Of a stretch of 64,000 nt of DNA, positions 1-6,176 are shown in pieces; the stretch's first letter is position 1; each line of letters opens with the position of its first letter. The position numbers were made by a program, and so were the translations under genes. Below the pieces are notes generated by a model. That model saw only the letters and a program-made list of their open reading frames with translations, did no database searches and was not told the origin of the DNA. The stretch is from a virus, in the IMG/VR virus record IMGVR_UViG_3300042261_002385, positions 62,001-126,000 of that record, one strand, 5' to 3'.

Positions 1-357
1 TGGTCTAACTGTCCTCCAGGATTAATCAACAATGCGATAAGTGTTGTTTACACTTCACAAGCTGGATGTCCTTCACCAGCTGTCAATTTGAATGTTTTGA
101 TATACCAAGTCATACCAACTATAACACCTATTGGTCCTTTCTGTGTAACTGATCCTTGTGTTGCACTATCTGGATTACCAGCTGGTGGGACATGGACCGG
201 AAATGGTGTTGTAAATGGTCAGTTCTGTCCTGGACAAGCTGGTCCAGGAGCTGCTACAATCACCTATACTTATACTAACAGTGGTTGTTCATTTACAGCA
301 ACTACAAATACAGGTGTCTCTCCACAACCTACATTGACACCAATACAACACAATTAA
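1..357 (+). CDS. PKD/Ig-like repeat protein, 3' end only
   Basis: Frame 1 is open from the first base to the TAA, so the gene begins outside the window. The visible ~118 residues are rich in Gly, Pro, Thr and paired Cys, with phrases such as LPAGGTWTGNGV and TITYTYTNSGCSF. These resemble the repeated PKD/Ig-like beta-sandwich modules of large secreted Bacteroidota proteins. It lies 7 nt before a gene with a type 9 secretion domain, so the two are probably co-transcribed. A surface or virion adhesin is an inference; no catalytic motif is visible. Confidence 0.7.
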   Translation, partial: WSNCPPGLINNAISVVYTSQAGCPSPAVNLNVLIYQVIPTITPIGPFCVTDPCVALSGLPAGGTWTGNGVVNGQFCPGQAGPGAATITYTYTNSGCSFTATTNTGVSPQPTLTPIQHN

Positions 358-364
358 AAATTAT

Positions 365-934
365 ATGAAACTATTTTTATTTTTGTTCTTACTTATTAGT
401 CTAAATGTTTTTAGTCAACACTCGTTTGAAATATGTGAAAATTCAAATACGTTTACATATTCAACCACAATTGACTTAAACGGAACAGTAGAATGGTTTT
501 TAAACGGTAGTTCAATTGGTCAGGGTCTTTCAATTGATATCACATATGATGAACCTGGAGAATTTCAATTAGTAGCAATGGGTTATAACGATTTAGGTTG
601 TCCAGGAACACCACAAGTTTTAGATATTATAGTTACTCAATGTGATCCACTTATTTATTGGGTTCCTAATTCATTCACACCTGATGGAAATGAATTTAAT
701 CAAACTTGGGGTCCTATATTGACAAGCGGTATTTCAGTTAATAATTTTTCACTAACAATTTATAATAGATGGGGAGCTATCATCTGGGAGTCCAAAGATG
801 TCAATACTAAATGGGATGGAACATATGGAGGTTTTTTAGTTCCAGATGGAACATACTCTTGGATTATGAAATTAGATATGATAGACAATGATGGTAAAAA
901 ATTAATTACCGGTCACGTTACAATCGTTAGATAA
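365..934 (+). CDS. Exported protein with CHU_C-like type 9 secretion C-terminal domain
   Basis: The 189-residue protein starts with a classical signal peptide (residues 1-18, hydrophobic core after MK, ending FSQ). Residues ~20-95 look like an Ig/PKD-type domain. Residues ~98-189 carry the gliding-motility-associated C-terminal (CHU_C, T9SS type B) pattern: NSFTPDGNEFNQTW, IYNRWG, KWDGTYGG and PDGTYSW. In Bacteroidota this domain directs proteins to the type 9 system and the cell surface. Finding it on a phage genome is unusual; it may be an exported effector, or the fold may have been reused on the virion. It ends 3 nt before the 3' end of the convergent tRNA operon. Confidence 0.8.
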   Translation: MKLFLFLFLLISLNVFSQHSFEICENSNTFTYSTTIDLNGTVEWFLNGSSIGQGLSIDITYDEPGEFQLVAMGYNDLGCPGTPQVLDIIVTQCDPLIYWVPNSFTPDGNEFNQTWGPILTSGISVNNFSLTIYNRWGAIIWESKDVNTKWDGTYGGFLVPDGTYSWIMKLDMIDNDGKKLITGHVTIVR

Positions 935-936
935 GT

Positions 937-1006
937 GCCGTGTATGAGGTTCGAACTCACTTAGCCCACCTTATGAGAGTAGGTTCTTTTCCACTAAGCC
1001 ACGGCT
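937..1006 (-). tRNA. tRNA-Met (CAT)
   Basis: The minus strand gives an acceptor GCCGTG/CACGGC, T arm with TTCGAAC loop, and anticodon loop CTCATAA, so the anticodon is CAT. It is the last gene of tRNA operon 1, after the thioredoxin gene. The start is uncertain by one base. It could be elongator Met or, if modified to lysidine, Ile(AUA). Leader peptide 1 contains three Met codons. Confidence 0.85.
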
Positions 1007-1011
1007 TTTAT

Positions 1012-1338
1012 TTAATGACTATGTATTACATTTTCTATTTTCTCATACAGTTTTATTTTCGGTAATACACCAACTTGTCTATCAACTACTTCACCATTTT
1101 TAAAAAAGATTATTGTAGGAATTCCTCTTACCCCATATTTATCAGGACTGATTGGATTCTCATCAATGTTTACTTTATAAACCACAATTTTTTCTTCTAA
1201 ATCATTTGAAGCTTCTTCTAATGCTGGAGCTAATGCTTTACAAGGATTACACCAATCGGCCCAAAAATCGACTAAAATTAATTTATCTGAACTTTTAATT
1301 ATATCTTGAAAGTTATCATCTGTTATACTTGCTACCAT
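1012..1338 (-). CDS. Thioredoxin, WCNPC active site
   Basis: 108 residues, the normal length of thioredoxin. It has the fold landmarks VDFWADWCNPCK (active site near residue 31) and the cis-Pro loop RGIPTIIFF. The active-site dipeptide is Asn-Pro rather than the usual Gly-Pro, which may shift redox potential. It reduces disulfides in the cytoplasm; in phages it may serve ribonucleotide reductase or a polymerase, but neither is visible here. It sits inside tRNA operon 1, between tRNA-Leu(TAA) and tRNA-Met, so it is probably co-transcribed with tRNAs. A second, canonical thioredoxin is at 17791-18135. Confidence 0.93.
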   Translation of the reverse strand: MVASITDDNFQDIIKSSDKLILVDFWADWCNPCKALAPALEEASNDLEEKIVVYKVNIDENPISPDKYGVRGIPTIIFFKNGEVVDRQVGVLPKIKLYEKIENVIHSH

Positions 1339-1369
1339 ATCTAAATTTTTTCTTTTATATATTTAATTT

Positions 1370-1458
1370 TGGTACTTCTGGTCGGACTCGAACCGACACG
1401 GACACAATGTCCAAGGGATTTTAAGTCCCTCGCGTGCTACCAATTTCGCCACAGAAGC
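1370..1458 (-). tRNA. tRNA-Leu (TAA)
   Basis: Class II tRNA with a long variable arm. The anticodon stem AGGGA/TCCCT encloses CTTAAAA, anticodon TAA. The acceptor GCTTCTG pairs with CAGAAGT, followed by ACCA. I saw no other tRNA in the window with an encoded 3' CCA. Confidence 0.93.
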
Positions 1459-1464
1459 TTGTTG

Positions 1465-1547
1465 TACCCTGGGAGAGACTCGAACTCTCACGCCTTTCGG
1501 CACCAGATCCTAAATCTGGCGTGTGCTACCAATTTCACCACCAAGGT
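1465..1547 (-). tRNA. tRNA-Leu (TAG)
   Basis: Class II tRNA. Anticodon stem CCAGA/TCTGG with loop TTTAGGA, anticodon TAG, reading CTN Leu codons. Acceptor ACCTTGG pairs with CCAGGGT. No encoded CCA. Confidence 0.92.
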
Positions 1548-1557
1548 AAGTAATTTG

Positions 1558-1631
1558 AGCATCCTGCCAGATTCGAACTGGCGTCTCTGGGTTACAAATC
1601 CAGAATAATTGACCAACTATACGAAGGATGC
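1558..1631 (-). tRNA. tRNA-Thr (TGT)
   Basis: Acceptor GCATCCT/AGGATGC and T arm GCCAG-TTCGAAT-CTGGC are perfect. The anticodon loop TTTGTAA gives TGT, with an A-C mismatch at the last stem pair. Thr ACA/ACG codons are abundant in leader peptide 1. Confidence 0.88.
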
Positions 1632-1638
1632 AATTTTG

Positions 1639-1712
1639 AGACACTGGTCGGATTCGAACCGACATACCACAGTTTTGCAGACTGGGACCTAAAGCCATTC
1701 AGACACAGTGTC
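1639..1712 (-). tRNA. tRNA-Cys (GCA)
   Basis: Acceptor GACACTG pairs with CAGTGTC. Anticodon loop CTGCAAA gives GCA. T arm GTCGG-TTCGAAT-CCGAC. One Cys (TGT) codon is present in leader peptide 1. Confidence 0.92.
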
Positions 1713-1719
1713 GTTTTGT

Positions 1720-1792
1720 TGGAATGATAGGACTTGAACCTACGACCTCCACGGTATCAGCGTGGCGCTCTCGACCAACTGAGCTACATTCC
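1720..1792 (-). tRNA. tRNA-Ile (GAT)
   Basis: Canonical class I cloverleaf: D arm GCTCAGTTGG, anticodon stem CCACG/CGTGG with loop CTGATAC, anticodon GAT, T arm GTAGG-TTCAAGT-CCTAT. Confidence 0.95.
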
Positions 1793-1800
1793 AATTTTTG

Positions 1801-1869
1801 AGGTCAGTATGGGTCTCGAACCCATGACTCGCTTGCGTCCCACTATGAAGCCTTTTATAGTGACCAACC
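1801..1869 (-). tRNA. tRNA-like gene without a recognisable anticodon arm
   Basis: The acceptor GGTTGGT/ACTGACC and T arm ATGGG-TTCGAGA-CCCAT are intact. The middle forms a 6-bp hairpin CACTAT/ATAGTG where the D arm should be. Only about 17 nt remain before the T arm, too few for a normal anticodon arm plus variable loop. It is either a degenerate tRNA or a tRNA mimic; the specificity cannot be read. Confidence 0.5.
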
Positions 1870-1874
1870 ATTTG

Positions 1875-1945
1875 TACCCCGAAGTGGGTTCGAACCACTG
1901 CCATCTCCATGTAAAAGAGATACGCTACCATTACGCCATCGGGGC
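1875..1945 (-). tRNA. tRNA-Val (TAC)
   Basis: Acceptor GCCCCGA/TCGGGGT, anticodon stem TCTCT/GGAGA with loop TTTACAT, anticodon TAC, T arm GTGG-TTCGAAC-CCAC. Leader 1 has two Val GTG codons. Confidence 0.93.
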
Positions 1946-1953
1946 TTTTTTTG

Positions 1954-2025
1954 CGGACTGAGAGAATTACGATATCTCGACCTCAACCTTAACAGGGTTT
2001 TGCTCTGCCTCTGAGCTACCAGTCC
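1954..2025 (-). tRNA. tRNA-Asn (GTT), copy 1
   Basis: Acceptor GGACTGG/TCAGTCC and discriminator G. Anticodon loop CTGTTAA gives GTT. The T loop is ATCGTAA instead of TTCGANT, a swap also seen in the tRNA-His of this window. Confidence 0.88.
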
Positions 2026-2030
2026 TTTTG

Positions 2031-2112
2031 TACCGAGAGAGAGACTCGAACTCTCACGCCTTTCGAACACCGGCTTCTTAGACCGGCGTGTCTACCATTC
2101 CACCACCTCGGC
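2031..2112 (-). tRNA. tRNA-Leu (AAG)
   Basis: Class II tRNA. Anticodon stem CCGGT/GCCGG with loop CTAAGAA, so the anticodon is AAG, with A at the wobble position. Acceptor GCCGAGG pairs with TCTCGGT. A34 tRNAs other than Arg(ACG) are uncommon in bacteria. Confidence 0.9.
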
Positions 2113-2121
2113 ATTTATTCG

Positions 2122-2194
2122 TAGCTCCTACTGGATTCGAACCAGTATCTTCGCTTTAGAAGAGCGACGTCCTGTCCAATTGAACGAAGGAGCC
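2122..2194 (-). tRNA. tRNA-Arg (TCT)
   Basis: Anticodon stem TCGCT/AGCGA with loop CTTCTAA, anticodon TCT, reading AGA. Acceptor GGCTCCT/AGGAGCT and T arm ACTGG-TTCGAAT-CCAGT. Both Arg codons in the first 24 residues of leader 1 are AGA. Confidence 0.94.
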
Positions 2195-2205
2195 ATATTA
2201 TTTTG

Positions 2206-2290
2206 TCGGTAGAGTGGGATTTGAACCCACGTCGTGATTTCTCACCTAGTGTATCAGACTAGTCCCTGAAGACCGCTCGGGTATCTACCG
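2206..2290 (-). tRNA. Class II tRNA with Ile-type anticodon (GAT)
   Basis: Acceptor CGGTAGA/TCTACCG, D arm resembling Ser/Tyr tRNAs (ACCCGAGCGG), and variable hairpin GTGA-GAAA-TCAC. The anticodon stem CTAGT/ACTAG encloses CTGATAC, the same loop as the normal tRNA-Ile at 1720-1792. Class II bodies normally belong to Ser, Leu or Tyr, so the charging identity is unclear. The stop codon of the HNH gene lies inside its first bases. Confidence 0.8.
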
Positions 2291-2824
2291 TAATCTTTCT
2301 AACCTTTTTTCTTCTTCTATATTATAATGTATTTCCCCATGGCAATTTCTACACACTAAAATACATTTATCAACTTCATTTTTTAATTTTTCAAAAGAAT
2401 GAGTTTTCCCACTTACTGAAAAATCTTTTTCTTTTGGGTTTCTATGATGAAATTCTAAAGATGATATACATTTATTATATCCACATAATTCACATTCACC
2501 ACCTTTATATTCAACTAGTCTAATCTTAACTCTTCTTCTCCATTCAATTACACTTTGAGAATTAGATTTTGATTCACTATAACTTCTATCTTTATACTTT
2601 TTGACAGTACTTATAGAAACGTTAAACTTTTCTGAAGCTTCTTTTATTGTATGTGTTTTACAATAGTTTTTTAACTCTTCTATATCAAATCTTCTTTCAG
2701 AATTTAATCCATATCTTTTACAATGATAACTAATTGTTGATTTTGATATGTTTAATTCTTTTTTTATTTCATCATAACTTTTACCTTCTTTTCTTAATTT
2801 TATTACTTTATCTTTAGTTTCCAT
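2285..2824 (-). CDS. HNH endonuclease with N-terminal helix-turn-helix repeats
   Basis: 179 residues. Residues ~1-80 contain two helix-turn-helix-like units (KSYDEIKKELNISKSTISYH and TIKEASEKFNVSISTVKKY). Residues ~105-170 form a zinc-bound HNH nuclease: CELCGYNKC, EFHHRNP and CRNCHGEIHY. This is the layout of free-standing homing endonucleases, which cut intron-less or variant alleles of neighbouring sites. It is inserted between tRNA-Asn and the class II GAT tRNA of operon 1, and its TAG overlaps the 5' end of that tRNA, so cutting may target the tRNA array. Confidence 0.9.
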   Translation of the reverse strand: METKDKVIKLRKEGKSYDEIKKELNISKSTISYHCKRYGLNSERRFDIEELKNYCKTHTIKEASEKFNVSISTVKKYKDRSYSESKSNSQSVIEWRRRVKIRLVEYKGGECELCGYNKCISSLEFHHRNPKEKDFSVSGKTHSFEKLKNEVDKCILVCRNCHGEIHYNIEEEKRLERLR

Positions 2825-2888
2825 AGGTCTTAATTATTTTATGTTAAATATTAAAAATTAAAACCTTTTTAACCAAAGTGGTTAATTG

Positions 2889-2963
2889 CGGACTTGATAG
2901 GATTCGAACCTACTATCTTCTGCTTAACAGGCAGTAGCTTATGACCACTTAAGCTTCAAGTCC
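2889..2963 (-). tRNA. tRNA-Asn (GTT), copy 2
   Basis: First gene of operon 1 after the attenuator-like terminator. Acceptor GGACTTG/CAAGTCC, discriminator G, anticodon loop CTGTTAA, T arm ATAGG-TTCGAAT-CCTAT. Asn is the most frequent residue in leader peptide 1 (six of the first 24). Confidence 0.95.
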
Positions 2964-2982
2964 TTTTATTAACTATATCAAA

Positions 2983-3014
2983 ACAAAAAACCCTCAGATT
3001 TTCATCTGAGGGTT
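2983..3014 (-). terminator. Intrinsic terminator/attenuator T1 before tRNA operon 1
   Basis: On the minus strand an 11-bp hairpin AACCCTCAGAT/ATCTGAGGGTT with a GAAA-type tetraloop is followed by a T run. It lies after leader ORF 1 and 26 nt before tRNA-Asn, so transcription must read through it to make the operon 1 tRNAs. Confidence 0.88.
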
Positions 3015-3045
3015 CGTGTTATATTTAGTTATTATACGTCACATT

Positions 3046-3159
3046 TTACGAGACAAATTTTCTAAATAGATAGGAACCCTCAGAAGGTCTAATATTACAT
3101 AACGTAATATTCACCACATTGAGTGTCAGGTTCATCATATTTGTCGTATTTGTTCTCAT
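3046..3159 (-). CDS. Leader peptide 1, cognate to tRNA operon 1
   Basis: A 37-residue ORF with ATG start and TAA stop. Residues 1-24 consist only of Asn (6), Thr (5), Met (3), Leu (3), Arg (2), Val (2), Ile (2) and Cys (1). These are the eight amino acids served by the readable tRNAs of the downstream operon. Residues 25-29 (PSEGS) are encoded by the predicted antiterminator strand (3074-3084). A trp-type attenuation leader is the best explanation: stalling in the first part would free the antiterminator. Codons 9-12 (GAACCTGA) could pair with the antiterminator as a protector strand. Translation is inferred, not shown. Confidence 0.75.
   Translation of the reverse strand: MRTNTTNMMNLTLNVVNITLCNIRPSEGSYLFRKFVS
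3074..3084 (-). promoter_or_regulatory. Predicted antiterminator strand of attenuator 1
   Basis: Minus-strand TCTGAGGGTTC, inside leader ORF 1, is the exact reverse complement of GAACCCTCAGA at 3005-3015, the 5' arm of terminator T1. All 11 bases pair, so the two structures are mutually exclusive. Confidence 0.8.
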
Positions 3160-3163
3160 TGTT

Positions 3164-3177
3164 GTTATATATTATAA
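3164..3177 (-). promoter_or_regulatory. Phage-type TATA promoter motif upstream of leader 1
   Basis: Minus-strand TTATAATATATAAC ends 4 nt before the leader 1 ATG. It matches the motif found upstream of many genes in this window. Confidence 0.55.
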
Positions 3178-3216
3178 ATTATTAGTCTCTTTTGACTTTT
3201 TTGTCATTATTTTATA

Positions 3217-3248
3217 CAAATTTAAATAAAAGTTTTAATTCTACCAAA
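3217..3248 (-). promoter_or_regulatory. Bacteroidota-type promoter for leader 1 / tRNA operon 1
   Basis: Minus-strand TTTG (3245-3248), a 20-nt spacer and TAAATTTG (3217-3224) match the host consensus TTTG and TAnnTTTG. About 50 nt of surrounding sequence is near-identical to the promoter of leader 4 at 13790-13821. Confidence 0.8.
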
Positions 3249-3259
3249 TTTAATCTAAA

Positions 3260-4615
3260 TTATTTTACTGGTGTCTCAGTTTTTTCACCAGGCTTAGCAA
3301 CTTCTGGTTTTTCACCAGGTTTCACAGGTGTCTGTTCTACAGGTTTTTCACCAGGCTTAGTCTCACTTTCTTTATGACCAGGTTTCAAATGATGAATTGT
3401 GTGATAAACGTGATAAATAGCAAATCCTATAGCAGCAACTGTAAGTAAAACTTTTATTGTTTTTCCAATTGGATCAGTCTCAGCATACAAATTAAAAGCG
3501 GCTAAAAACCATTTTTTCATATCCATAGCTGCTTCCATTCCCGGAAAAGGTGTAGCTCCTACAAGTAAACAAACATCACCAACTATACCAACTAAAGCAC
3601 CTACAATAGCACCTAAAGCTACAAATTTGAATGGACCGGGTCCACCAGCCCATTTAGATATCTTAGAAACAAAAGTAAGAGAAGCGTTTGTAACAACTTC
3701 ACCTACTAGTTCTGCAACTTTAACAATCAGTCCAAAAAAAGAAGATAAAACTCTAAGAATAAGTCTTCCCCACCATATTAGTTTTTTTCCAGTAGTTACC
3801 TCAGCATCTGGACTTTTTTCAATAAAACTCTTAAACCAATCAAGTAAAGAGTCGAATGCTGAAGACTTAACAGCCTTCACAACCTCACCTTCTTTAAGTA
3901 GTTGATAATCATAAAAATGTTTGATTAAATCATCACTCTCCGTATGTTCAATATATGATGAACTTTCTTCTACCTGATTCTCTGTCTCTTGTAGTTCTTT
4001 AAGTGTGGTTGATTCTATATTTCCTTCTCCAGATTGTAATGTAGCTGAAACTTTATTACCTAAATTAGGATTTATTTGGTTAGATTGTAATGCATCTTTT
4101 TTTTCATCACCAGTTCTTAAAAAGTTAAAAACACTTTTCAAATTCGGAATTTCTTGTTCAACTGTTTTCTTATCAGTAGATTCAATTTTTTTAGCTATAG
4201 CATCTTTTTTATCAACAGATAGCTTCTTTCCAAGATTAAGAGCTCCATTTAACATCCCCAAGAAAACATTCTTACAAAAAGTCATGATACCTTTTACAAA
4301 CCAAGAAATACCATCAATAATTTTCTTAACACGCTCTTTAAATGAATTTACAAATTTCTCTCCTTTATCTTTGACATAAGCAACTGCTTTATCTAAAAAC
4401 TGCCATTCTTCTTTTAATAGGTTGAATTTGGATTCTAAAAGTTCATTTTGGATAAACTTTTTTTCAGTATTATCAAAAATTTCAGATTTTAAACATAAAT
4501 TCCAAAAATTATCTGACAGTTCTTCATAAATTTGACCTTTTATTATAGAAGCCTGTTTATTTGCATGTTTTTTTTGTTCTTTAACAAAAGATTTATAATT
4601 TCTTACATAACTCAT
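3260..4615 (-). CDS. Large protein with hydrophobic segments and a Lys-Pro-Gly-Glu repeat tail
   Basis: 451 residues from the ATG at 4615, chosen because it follows a TTTAATATATAAC motif by 18 nt; the upstream in-frame TTG is less likely. The N-terminal half is charged and helical. Residues ~270-410 contain several amphipathic or membrane-type segments (LILRVLSSFFGLIVKVAELV, FVALGAIVGALVGIVGDVCL). The last ~45 residues are imperfect KPGEKPE repeats, a flexible tail. The composition recalls phage tail or injected membrane-active proteins, and partly resembles the protein at 59532-63875. Function unknown. Confidence 0.8.
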   Translation of the reverse strand: MSYVRNYKSFVKEQKKHANKQASIIKGQIYEELSDNFWNLCLKSEIFDNTEKKFIQNELLESKFNLLKEEWQFLDKAVAYVKDKGEKFVNSFKERVKKIIDGISWFVKGIMTFCKNVFLGMLNGALNLGKKLSVDKKDAIAKKIESTDKKTVEQEIPNLKSVFNFLRTGDEKKDALQSNQINPNLGNKVSATLQSGEGNIESTTLKELQETENQVEESSSYIEHTESDDLIKHFYDYQLLKEGEVVKAVKSSAFDSLLDWFKSFIEKSPDAEVTTGKKLIWWGRLILRVLSSFFGLIVKVAELVGEVVTNASLTFVSKISKWAGGPGPFKFVALGAIVGALVGIVGDVCLLVGATPFPGMEAAMDMKKWFLAAFNLYAETDPIGKTIKVLLTVAAIGFAIYHVYHTIHHLKPGHKESETKPGEKPVEQTPVKPGEKPEVAKPGEKTETPVK

Positions 4616-4633
4616 ATTTGTAAACAACTTTTT

Positions 4634-4646
4634 GTTATATATTAAA
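4634..4646 (-). promoter_or_regulatory. Phage-type TATA promoter motif
   Basis: Minus-strand TTTAATATATAAC, 18 nt before the ATG of the 451-residue protein and overlapping the stop codon of the upstream ribbon-helix-helix gene. Confidence 0.55.
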
Positions 4647-4818
4647 TACCCGATTTATTTTTCTGAGCCTTTAATAATTTCCAATTCTCAACATCTCTTT
4701 CCATAAACTTTCTTATCCTTTTAGAGAAATTCATTGAGTTTTCATCACAAAATTGTTTATATTCTTCTAATAATTTTTCAGGGATTCTAATTGAAATCAT
4801 TTTATCTTTGGTTGCCAT
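4642..4818 (-). CDS. Small ribbon-helix-helix (Arc/CopG-like) DNA-binding protein
   Basis: A 58-residue ORF with ATG start and TAA stop. Residues 6-45 fit a ribbon-helix-helix: strand KMISIRIP, helix EKLLEEYKQFCDEN and helix NFSKRIRKFMERDVENW. Such proteins dimerise and repress promoters. Its stop codon overlaps the TATA motif of the next gene, so it may regulate its own neighbourhood. No toxin partner is adjacent. Confidence 0.7.
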   Translation of the reverse strand: MATKDKMISIRIPEKLLEEYKQFCDENSMNFSKRIRKFMERDVENWKLLKAQKNKSGI

Positions 4819-4866
4819 AAATTATACATTTTTATACATATATATCTTTGTATGGACATTCCCTCA

Positions 4867-5421
4867 CTAAATATCTCTCAAAAAGTTAAAATCGGTTATA
4901 TCAAGTTTTAATCCTATGTTAAATCTGTTGAAAAAATCAACTAGTTTTTGTAGACTTTTATCTTCGATAGCAAAAATCGTATGTGTTGGATCGAATTTCG
5001 AATTATAACTTGTGTCTTGTATAACATGAACGCCTTTTCTACTTATAGAAAACTCAGACGCCATCATATCTCCAAATGTTATATCAACATCTAATCTCAT
5101 ATTTGGTATGTAACTACCAGGACTTCTATCATAGTCAAAAGTTCCTGATTTTATCACAGTAGTCTGGTCAATATGTTGTTCACCAGAATCATCTTTGACT
5201 AGATAAATATCAATTTCTAAAGTATCAGGAGCTAACCATCTGTTTATATCATAAGAGATTTGTAACATATCAGAGTTCAACATTACATTTCCTTTCTTAT
5301 ATTCCAATCTATCAATTCCATATTCCTCACCTTTCAAAACAACAATTGTTTCAGGTAATAAAACTTCCCATTTAGGATCATAAATACTAATATTCTCATT
5401 GAATCTACGAAGATATTTCAT
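4867..5421 (-). CDS. Unknown phage protein with MKYLRRF N-terminal tag
   Basis: 184 residues with no family I recognise. It begins MKYLRRFNEN, one of a set of similar N-termini on unrelated proteins here (7594, 8058, 15294, 38092, 41969). The remainder is a mixed alpha/beta protein with many acidic residues. The ATG follows the exported nuclease gene by 4 nt, suggesting co-transcription. The tag may direct packaging into the capsid; see findings. Confidence 0.75.
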   Translation of the reverse strand: MKYLRRFNENISIYDPKWEVLLPETIVVLKGEEYGIDRLEYKKGNVMLNSDMLQISYDINRWLAPDTLEIDIYLVKDDSGEQHIDQTTVIKSGTFDYDRSPGSYIPNMRLDVDITFGDMMASEFSISRKGVHVIQDTSYNSKFDPTHTIFAIEDKSLQKLVDFFNRFNIGLKLDITDFNFLRDI

Positions 5422-5425
5422 TGCA

Positions 5426-6160
5426 TTATTTTAATTTTATCAAAATTGGTAAATGGTCAGAAAGAGAATTTCTATTTCCTTTGTAAGGATAAACTAAAAC
5501 TTTGCTCTCGACAATTGTGTACTTTTTTTCAACAAAAAAATGATCATAATTATTTTCTGAAACAGAACCATCTCTTTTAAGAGACGTTCCTAAACCACAT
5601 AGTGGTGAATTAAAGTTTTTTAACATAGGAACATAAACTAGATGTTTACAGCTTAAATTGAAGTCTCCACAAATCAAACCATCGGTATATTGATATAATT
5701 TAGAAACTTCGTTTTGAGGAGTTTTGCTTGTTGGAACCAAATGAACTTCTCTAATCACTAAGTCTTTTTTATTAATTTTGAAAGACGCCACAAAAGGTTC
5801 TCTATCAATTGAGTCCTGTAAAGAAGCATCTAATTTAGAATAATTTAATGTTATTGATTTTCTATAAAGATAAGCATATCTTTCAGCACCTTCCCCTGTA
5901 GTTCTTGGTGAAATTACATAATTATAATCTAATATTTTTGCCATTTTCATAATACAAGAGTCACCATAAGGACCAGTGATGACCTCTTGAATAGCTACTA
6001 TGTCAGCACCTGATGATTTAATTACAGTTGTTAATCCAGTAATGACCGAATCTCTTTTAAATTTAGTTTCACCTAAATTTTGTATGTTCCAAGAAAGGAT
6101 TGTTTGTGAATAAGATATGTATGATAATAAGATAATTATAAATAAGAAAATGTTTTTCAT
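5426..6160 (-). CDS. Exported endonuclease/exonuclease/phosphatase (EEP) family protein
   Basis: 244 residues from the ATG at 6160. A signal peptide (MKNIFLFIIILLSYISYSQ) precedes an EEP/DNase I-like domain with its metal and catalytic landmarks: SWNIQN, IQEV, GDFNLS, YDHFF and SDHLPI. These bind Mg2+ and hydrolyse phosphodiesters or phosphomonoesters. A secreted nuclease on a phage genome is unusual; it might act in the periplasm or outside the cell on released DNA, or against competing phage DNA. No cofactor or immunity gene is visible. Confidence 0.88.
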   Translation of the reverse strand: MKNIFLFIIILLSYISYSQTILSWNIQNLGETKFKRDSVITGLTTVIKSSGADIVAIQEVITGPYGDSCIMKMAKILDYNYVISPRTTGEGAERYAYLYRKSITLNYSKLDASLQDSIDREPFVASFKINKKDLVIREVHLVPTSKTPQNEVSKLYQYTDGLICGDFNLSCKHLVYVPMLKNFNSPLCGLGTSLKRDGSVSENNYDHFFVEKKYTIVESKVLVYPYKGNRNSLSDHLPILIKLK

Positions 6161-6176
6161 CAAAAGTGTTTTCTTT

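Noticed and set aside
1369-2070. Several open frames of 60-80 codons across tRNA operon 1 on both strands
   Set aside because: They run through tRNA genes and their predicted products (repeated GLEPT/GFESL-like phrases) are translations of conserved tRNA T arms.
2869-2885. TTAACCA/TGGTTAA hairpin between the HNH gene and tRNA-Asn as a terminator
   Set aside because: It is AT-rich and lacks a T run in the direction of transcription.
3091-3111. AATATTAC/GTAATATT inverted repeat as a separate operator
   Set aside because: It lies inside leader ORF 1 and is explained by the leader's coding and folding; no second copy at comparable position suggests an operator.
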